This document shows, in pieces, positions 57,990 to 64,000 of a DNA stretch of 64,000 nt. Source of the stretch: Otis tarda (taxonomy: Eukaryota > Chordata > Aves > Otidiformes > Otididae); assembly GCA_026413225.1 (NCBI GenBank), contig CM048554.1, forward strand, positions 90,933,963-90,997,962, in the 5' to 3' direction. The position numbers were made by a program, and so were the translations under genes. The notes beneath the pieces are model-generated. The model had not been told where the DNA came from, did not search any database, and worked only from the letters and a program-made list of their open reading frames with translations. Position 1 is the first letter of the stretch. The number at the start of each line of letters is the position of its first letter.

Positions 57990-59830
57990 TCTAAACTAAA
58001 TAGGACGAATAGTTGCCAAGGCAACAGCTCCAGTGCCAGCACGATCCACAGCGGAGCACCCTAGTGCAGTGCACAGGGGGGTTTCCAGAGCCAGGGAACC
58101 TCAGAGGGAGCCAAAAGAAGCCTGCAGCTCATGAGACAGCGGCTGGTGAGACCTGGGCAGGGCCAGGAGCAATGGCAGCCAAGCCTCCCTCATGTATAAA
58201 GCAAGCCCTTAGGGAGCGCCAGCAACTAGGGTGGGCAAGCATCATGCCTGCAAGGGCGTGGTGTGGCAGTTTGCGTGGCAGTTCATGTGGAAGGGCACAC
58301 AGGGAGGGCACCTCTTCAAAGGAGGGGCATTCCACTAGCCTAGAAGTAGAAGAGACTTGAAGTACACACAACCCCGCAGCCAGGCACTGTTCTGCGACCA
58401 CCTGCACAGGTCAAGAGCACTCATCCTACCTGACCCTCAAGGCTGAATGGTGGGCACTTATCTGAGGGCAAAGGCTGTAGCTCCAGCTGGGAGGTCTGCA
58501 CCATCTAGCCCAGCAATGGCCAATGTCTCCACATAGACAGAGCTGCTGAAGGGAGAGACCACAGTGCAGACCTCAGATGGCAGGAAGTGCACCTTTCTCC
58601 TGGGGCAGGGACAAGTGGCAGCCCTGCCTGCAAAAGGTGTGCACAGGTGGAGGAGCTCCTGTGGCAGGTGGCTGAGCTGCAGGAGGCAGTGAGGAGGCTG
58701 CATAACAGCAGGAAGACTGAGAAGGAGTTACACAGCTGGTTCCAAGTGTAGTCTGCACTGGACCCACAGCCCATGGCCAAACAGCCAAAAACTCCTCCAC
58801 CAGCACATACAGAAGGGAAGGGAGCCAATGATGCAGAAGAATGGAAGCTTGCAATGGCAAGGAAAAGCAGGAAGAAGAGACTTCCCCCGAAACCTGAGGT
58901 GCCCTTGCAGAATTGCTTCACTGCTCTGCAGACTGAGGAGGACAGACCAGGCACATCCAGAGCGAAGTTAGAGCTGAGCAAAGCAGCCCAACCTGCACCT
59001 CATATAACAACCAGCACAACTAAGAGAAGGTGACAGGTGACAGTAATAGGCAACCCTCTTCTGAGAGGTATGGAGGCACTCATTTGCCAACCTGACACAC
59101 TCTCTAGAGAGGTGTGCTGCTTACCAGAGGCTCCTATCAGGGGTGTCACCAAGAGACTACCAAGCCTCATACAGACCAGTGACTATTATCTGCTGTTGCT
59201 GTTTCACATGGGCACCAGTGATACAGCCAGGAGCAACCTGAAGACTATCAAGAAGGATTACAGAGTGCTGGGAGCAGTGGTAAGGGACTCTGCAGCGCAG
59301 CTACTTTTTTCATCAATCCTCCCAATCAAAGGGAAAGGGTTTAAAAGGGCCAGTCGAATCTGGAGAACCAACCAATGGTTACAGGAATGGTGCCACAGCC
59401 AGGGGTTCAGCTCCTTAGACCACGGGACTTGCTTTGACAAATTTGGTCTACTAGGGGCTGATGGGGTACATCGTCAGAGAAGGGGAAGAGCATTTTCGGC
59501 CACAGGCTTGCCAAGCTGGTGAAAAGGGCTTTAAACTAAAGTTGCCAGGGGATGGGAACCTCAATTCATCCCATTAGGAGTTTGATGCCAGCGCCAGCAA
59601 CAGATGGCCAGAGCCTGGAGAAGGATCACAGGTCAGCAGGAGAGTACCTGAAGAGCAGCACAAAGGAATTTCAGCCACTCCAGTCACCAAGTCAGCTTCC
59701 TCAGGGGCCCAACTTAAATGCCTCTATACAAGCACACATAGCATGTAATGCTCAACAAGCTATGTATCAGCAATCACAGAAAAATAGAGCTTTCCAAAAC
59801 CTCAAAGTATGTCTTTTTCTATTTTCAAAT
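57990..59830 (+). mobile_element. CR1 LINE 5' region with decayed ORF1, no ORF2
   Basis: Plus strand, GC-richer than its surroundings. A 5' UTR-like section (about 57990-58600) is followed by ORF1. The element breaks off near 59830 before ORF2, unlike typical 5'-truncated CR1 insertions. Retaining only the 5' part needs a later deletion, recombination or premature polyadenylation. Outer limits are approximate. Confidence 0.75.
58612..59522 (+). pseudogene. CR1 ORF1 (zinc-knuckle-like, coiled coil, esterase-like), with stops
   Basis: One frame can be followed through at least two stops (about 58748 and 59031-59033). At the start, CPACKRCAQVEELLWQVAEL and AVRRLHNSRKTEKEL show Cys pairs and a coiled coil. 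A basic linker follows (ARKSRKKRLPPKPEVPLQNCFTAL). Then comes an SGNH-hydrolase-like domain: VIGNPLLRGMEA, REVCCLPEAPIRGVTKRLPS, YYLLLLFHMGTSD and, at the end, GADGVH. In CR1 ORF1 the first block normally reads G-D-S with the nucleophile Ser; here it is GNP, so the Ser is lost. The Asp-His of the last block remains. ORF1 protein binds RNA and helps form the CR1 particle; this copy is dead. Confidence 0.8.
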
Positions 59831-62800
59831 CTATTTTCTGGGTTTTAATTTTCTTTTTCAGGGTTCTTGTAATTAACAATTAAGGGGTTAGAAATGGGCA
59901 CTGAACCAGTATGTGTTTTCCATTTCTGGTCCTCTGCCTTTGAAAGGGTTATAAAGGAAGATCTGCTATCATGGTGAGGAGCTCAACATTTGAAAAATAA
60001 TCCATCTTCCACAGTATCCTTCTGAAATCTGAGTATCTTAAAATTTTATCTGCTCTGCTGTAGGAATCCATTTGTGGATCAGAAGATTTCTGTTCCACAG
60101 GAAGATAAGGTTCAGTAACCGTATTCCTATAAACTGTATTTATGAAGCATGAAAGGTTCCCATTACAGATAAAAATGAAAAGTACATATCCAACATCAGC
60201 AAAAATTAAGGGATCCAATTAAGTTTATATTAATATATGCTTTTGCCTAGAAGTCAGTGTCCTGGTGTCAGCAAAGCACTGAAGTATGAGCTTCACTTTA
60301 GGCACATGATGAAATATTTAAATGAATTAAAGCAAACTACTAAACTTGTCTGAGAGTTTACTACCATAAAACTCATCTTAACTGGGTGAAAAATCAGGAT
60401 AATTACACTGTTTTACATGCTCCTTATTTTCTACATTAACATGTGGGAATATTGGTCCAAAATATTAAACAAAATTCTATTATTCATATATTTCACATTA
60501 TTGTGCCATATTCTAAGATTAATGGATTTGGCCAATTAGGAAATAATAAAAAAATATGCGGAGTAGTCGCTGTACTTTTCTATGTAGTTCATTAGATACA
60601 GTCTCCTACAGTCAACCTATTTTTTTAATTTTTAAAGCTAGCGGCACAGCTAGCTGTTTAAAACTCTGGGTCATAAACAGATACGCTTTTCCCAAGAGGA
60701 CACAGACACAAACTCATTAAAATCAGTCAGAATTTTAAAGTAAAAAATTTTCAATATTTATCAAAGGACATATCCACACACCTACATAACCTGAGCTGAG
60801 CACACTTCCTATTGAAGAAATGACTGAGTATAAAGTTGCATATTCTGGAATGCAAACATTTCACAAACTATTTGTATCTTAGCTCAACTGTTAATGAGGA
60901 AGTTAAAATAAAATGTTGAAATATCTAGATGATTCATTTAGAAAAATTAAAAGGAATTTTATTTTAAATCCAAGTCAGTGTTGGAAAACATCTTCAAGTT
61001 TAAAAAAAATATATTCAAAAATAAAACATACATATTTGCTTGGATGAATAAGCTAATTTTTTTCAGTTTCTGTTCTGCCAGATGTGTAAAAGTTAATTGC
61101 AAACTAATCTGAATACATCCCTCAGATGATTTCTTTATTTCTCCCACCTGCCAACAAGAACAAAAAAAAGAAACAAACAACAAAACAAAAAGGAAACAGA
61201 TATTGGCACACCTCTAATCACAACTAACAATTATAACTAACTATTTATAATTAAGTCCCTAATTTGATTGTCCTAAGTGGAAGACATGAAATGCCCTTGC
61301 AATTAACAGCAGTTTTGCTTAAGTAACAAAACAGGATTAGGATACTTGTCAGCTAATGAAGTTTGATTATATAAAGTATTATCCTTCTGCAAATTCTAAT
61401 TTACATATTTTTTTTTAAAGCTGTCATTTGGTGTATTTCAAACTGATATCATATTGTTAGTTTTGATTGTAAAACAAGAAAAAAATATTTTCATCCCTTC
61501 TAGAATCAAGCCTACCAGAAGCAGAATCATGCCTGCATAAAGTCAGAAACAACCAGAAGCAAGTCTGTAAATCAGGCTGTCAGAAATACTAGACTTTAGT
61601 GTCCTATTGTGATAAGTAGAAAAGTTTTTGTTAAGCAGTATTTTGAGAAAAAAAATAGCACATACAGAACATGTAAGAGTCTGTAAAAGAAAACAATACA
61701 TCTATCTGGACTAAATCAAGAATGCATAAACTTTAAAAACATTGACTCCACAGCAAGCTAAGCAAACTAGAACTTCAGTCACTTTCCCTACATGAACTGC
61801 AGCTTTTAAAAATCTCATAGTCCTACAAAGTGTCAGCTACAGATAGACACACAGCTGCTACGGCTTCAAATTCAGCCACTTTGAACCCTGTGCTACTCCC
61901 AGAAAAAGTTCAACAATGTGTTGTGGGGTGAACATTTCAAGACTACTTCGTTATTGTAAAATTAGTCACTGGAGTCTCTGCCTAAGTGCTTGAAGCTCAC
62001 TTAGTCTTCTGATGGTCACTTAAATGCAAAGTATTTTAAAAGAAAGTCCCATAAGCTTTGGTAAGATTATATGAAACTCCTATGGGTTTTGGCTGGTTGA
62101 TCCAGATGCATTAATCTTCCAAGAAACACTTATAATGCTGGATGAGAAAAATACAAATAAATAAACTACTATATCAATTTGTTTTAGTTTTTTTTTTTTA
62201 ATAAAAAAGAGAGGGTCTACCACATTTCAATAGCAGAAGGCAGACTGACAACTTAATGGGAAGAAGCAGAGCAGGGAACTCTCCTTATGTAAATATGGCT
62301 CTAAATTCTTGAATATGAGAGAATTAAATAATTTCTCGGGGTGAACAGAAAGGCCTGTTTAAAAAAAAAAAAAAGGTGAAAGGGAACCTTATTAAGTGCT
62401 TTGTCAGAGAATCTTTCTATGTTTCCCACTGTACAGTAATAAACATTAATTTCCTCATTTGTAAAGGTGGGAGGCATTTCAAGGCTCTTGGTAGTAGAAA
62501 GTCTGAAAATTTGTATTGTGGACTGAAAACGACTAAGATTTGCAGCAAGCACAAATGCAAGGTAACTAAAATGTGATGGATAGAGGGCTGCAGGTAGCAA
62601 AGACTTAACCTGAAAAAGGATTTGGTCCTAAAGTTGAAAACGTCAAGTAACAAATGCACTTTATTGTCCTGAATCTCAGTCCACATATACAAAGTATGAA
62701 GAAATAGAATAAATTTACAAGATCAAAACTTTTTTTTTTTTCTTTTCTTTTCAATAAATGAGCACAAGTCTCTGTCACCCCTGGAAATTGTCTCCCACTG

Positions 62801-64000
62801 CACAGGCACCTTCCCTTCAGTGCCAGAAACAACTTTCTTCAATTGCTCCAGGAAGTACAATTGAAGGTTTCTGGTTCTTGACAGCAGTGGTGGGGGGAAA
62901 TCAAGCAGAGTGGTAGCTTTCTCAGAGGTAAAAAAGAAAGGAAAAACTGCTGTACGAACAATTAGGGGTATCAAGCCACCCTAGTGAGACTGGCATTTAA
63001 GCAATTTATAACACCAGCTGCAGTATAAGAATTGTTCAGGAATTAAATTACCAACTGCTCTATACTTACATATGAATCAAATCTTCGACTATGTTCCCAT
63101 AAATAAACAAATTACAATGCCAATAATAAAATAATTTGCCACTAGAGAAATCAGAATCACTTGTGTAGTTAAAGATAATCTTTTACGGTAAAAATCATAG
63201 GATACTAACTTACTTCCATTTTCTCAACTGCAAGTTACACAGTTTTGTAATCTCTCTTATTATGATCTTAAAATCAAATATATGATTCTTTCCAACATAA
63301 AATTAAGCCAAAGGGGAGTCAAACTTCTTTTAGACATTTTTAGAACTAAATTTTATGTACCAAATACAAAAACAATACTTAAAATAATTACAGTATGGCA
63401 AGGTTAAGTAGTACCGCAGTAACTAACTTAGTGAAGTGCTATGCTCAGTGTAAGCTTTTCATCAGTGTGGAGCACTGGATTCTGTGTTGCCACTGGCAAA
63501 AACTCTGCTGAAAGGAAGGATGACTAATCCTGTTAAACAAGTGAGATTTAATAATAGTAAAAATAAACAACCTGTTTAAATGTAAACAACAAGACTTTTC
63601 TTAATTACATGCCTCCCTATCCTTACATTTGTTTAAAGTCTGTTTGCTTTTAGCTGCCATCAATAACTCTGCTATGCTACTAGTGACTTGAAATAAGACA
63701 CAGCTCATTGTCTAATTCTTTCAAAACTGGCCTTTCTGAAGCTTTTTCAGATTATAATTCAAACATATTAGAAATTTTGATTTTACACGAGCTAGAGATA
63801 GACATAATTCTTTGTGGGTCCAACTGGACACCTAAGTTTTATTGCCTGCACAGCAAACAATTTACACATTCCAATAATTGTTTTAACTATTTATTTCAAG
63901 TCTTTTCCAAATTATACACCATAATCTTAATACAGTCTATTTATTAAACAGTGTGTTAATTTTACTTTTGTCTATAAGTACATTTTCTTTTACTTTCCAT
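59831..64000. other. Non-coding, probable intron
   Basis: AT-rich, with A- and T-runs near 62190, 62361 and 62731. Short frames (for example 59949-60218 minus and 62301-62600 minus) show no recognisable domain. Intron status depends on the MEI4 identification at 19167-19418. Confidence 0.45.

Noticed and set aside
1..64000. tRNA, rRNA, snRNA, CRISPR or bacterial-type operon features
   Set aside because: None recognised by eye on either strand; the sequence is avian nuclear DNA. A covariance-model scan would be needed to exclude small RNAs.

Overview
This window is vertebrate DNA, almost certainly from a bird. The evidence is many CR1 non-LTR retrotransposons (young, middle-aged and ancient copies with the 8-bp ATTCTATG-type tail), ERVL-type and other avian-style LTRs, and an alpharetrovirus-like provirus with a tRNA-Trp primer binding site. 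There are no operons, rRNA genes, CRISPR arrays or compact gene clusters. Most of the 64 kb is AT-rich, non-coding intergenic or intronic sequence. No database search or alignment program was run; family names come from recognising motifs.

Layout. (1) 75-5499: a complete-looking but defective provirus on the minus strand. Its two 349-bp LTRs are identical by eye and it is flanked by a 5-bp target duplication (CAAAG). It has a Trp PBS, a polypurine tract and an open but truncated gag. Its interior is a patchwork: a piece of an unrelated LTR, 30 A residues, a first integrase-tail/env block whose TM part is split by an inserted LTR-like unit, then a second integrase/env block. The pol-env junction therefore occurs twice. 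(2) 6980-7475: solo LTR, plus strand. (3) 10184-11292: ERVL-type solo LTR, minus strand, with perfect 5-bp duplication GCATG. (4) 14125-15340 and 22518-22960: old CR1 copies, plus strand, the first carrying a nested short CR1. (5) 19167-19418: the only recognised cellular coding exon, a terminal exon resembling meiotic double-strand-break protein MEI4, minus strand. If right, most of 19.4-64 kb is probably intron of that gene. (6) 25532-27875: young CR1 (minus) with nearly intact endonuclease C-terminus and reverse transcriptase, broken by one frameshift. (7) 31725-31910 and 42229-42801: further copies of the LTR family seen at 6980. (8) 34823-35672 and 55291-56245: two more young CR1 copies, minus. 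(9) 46370-46660 and 48590-50322: old CR1. (10) 51230-52195: G-poor, C/T/A-rich degenerate tract, next to an ERVL-type LTR at about 52195-53260 with a ~48-bp internal tandem array. (11) 57990-59830: CR1 5' region with a decayed ORF1 (zinc-knuckle-like, coiled coil, SGNH-esterase-like).

How it fits together. The window records repeated retroelement colonisation around the 3' end of a meiotic gene. The provirus lacks capsid, nucleocapsid, protease and reverse transcriptase, yet has perfect LTR, PBS, PPT and target-duplication features. It was therefore probably copied in trans by a helper virus, and recently. The most unusual signal is its chimeric interior, above all the A30 tract at the edge of captured foreign sequence.
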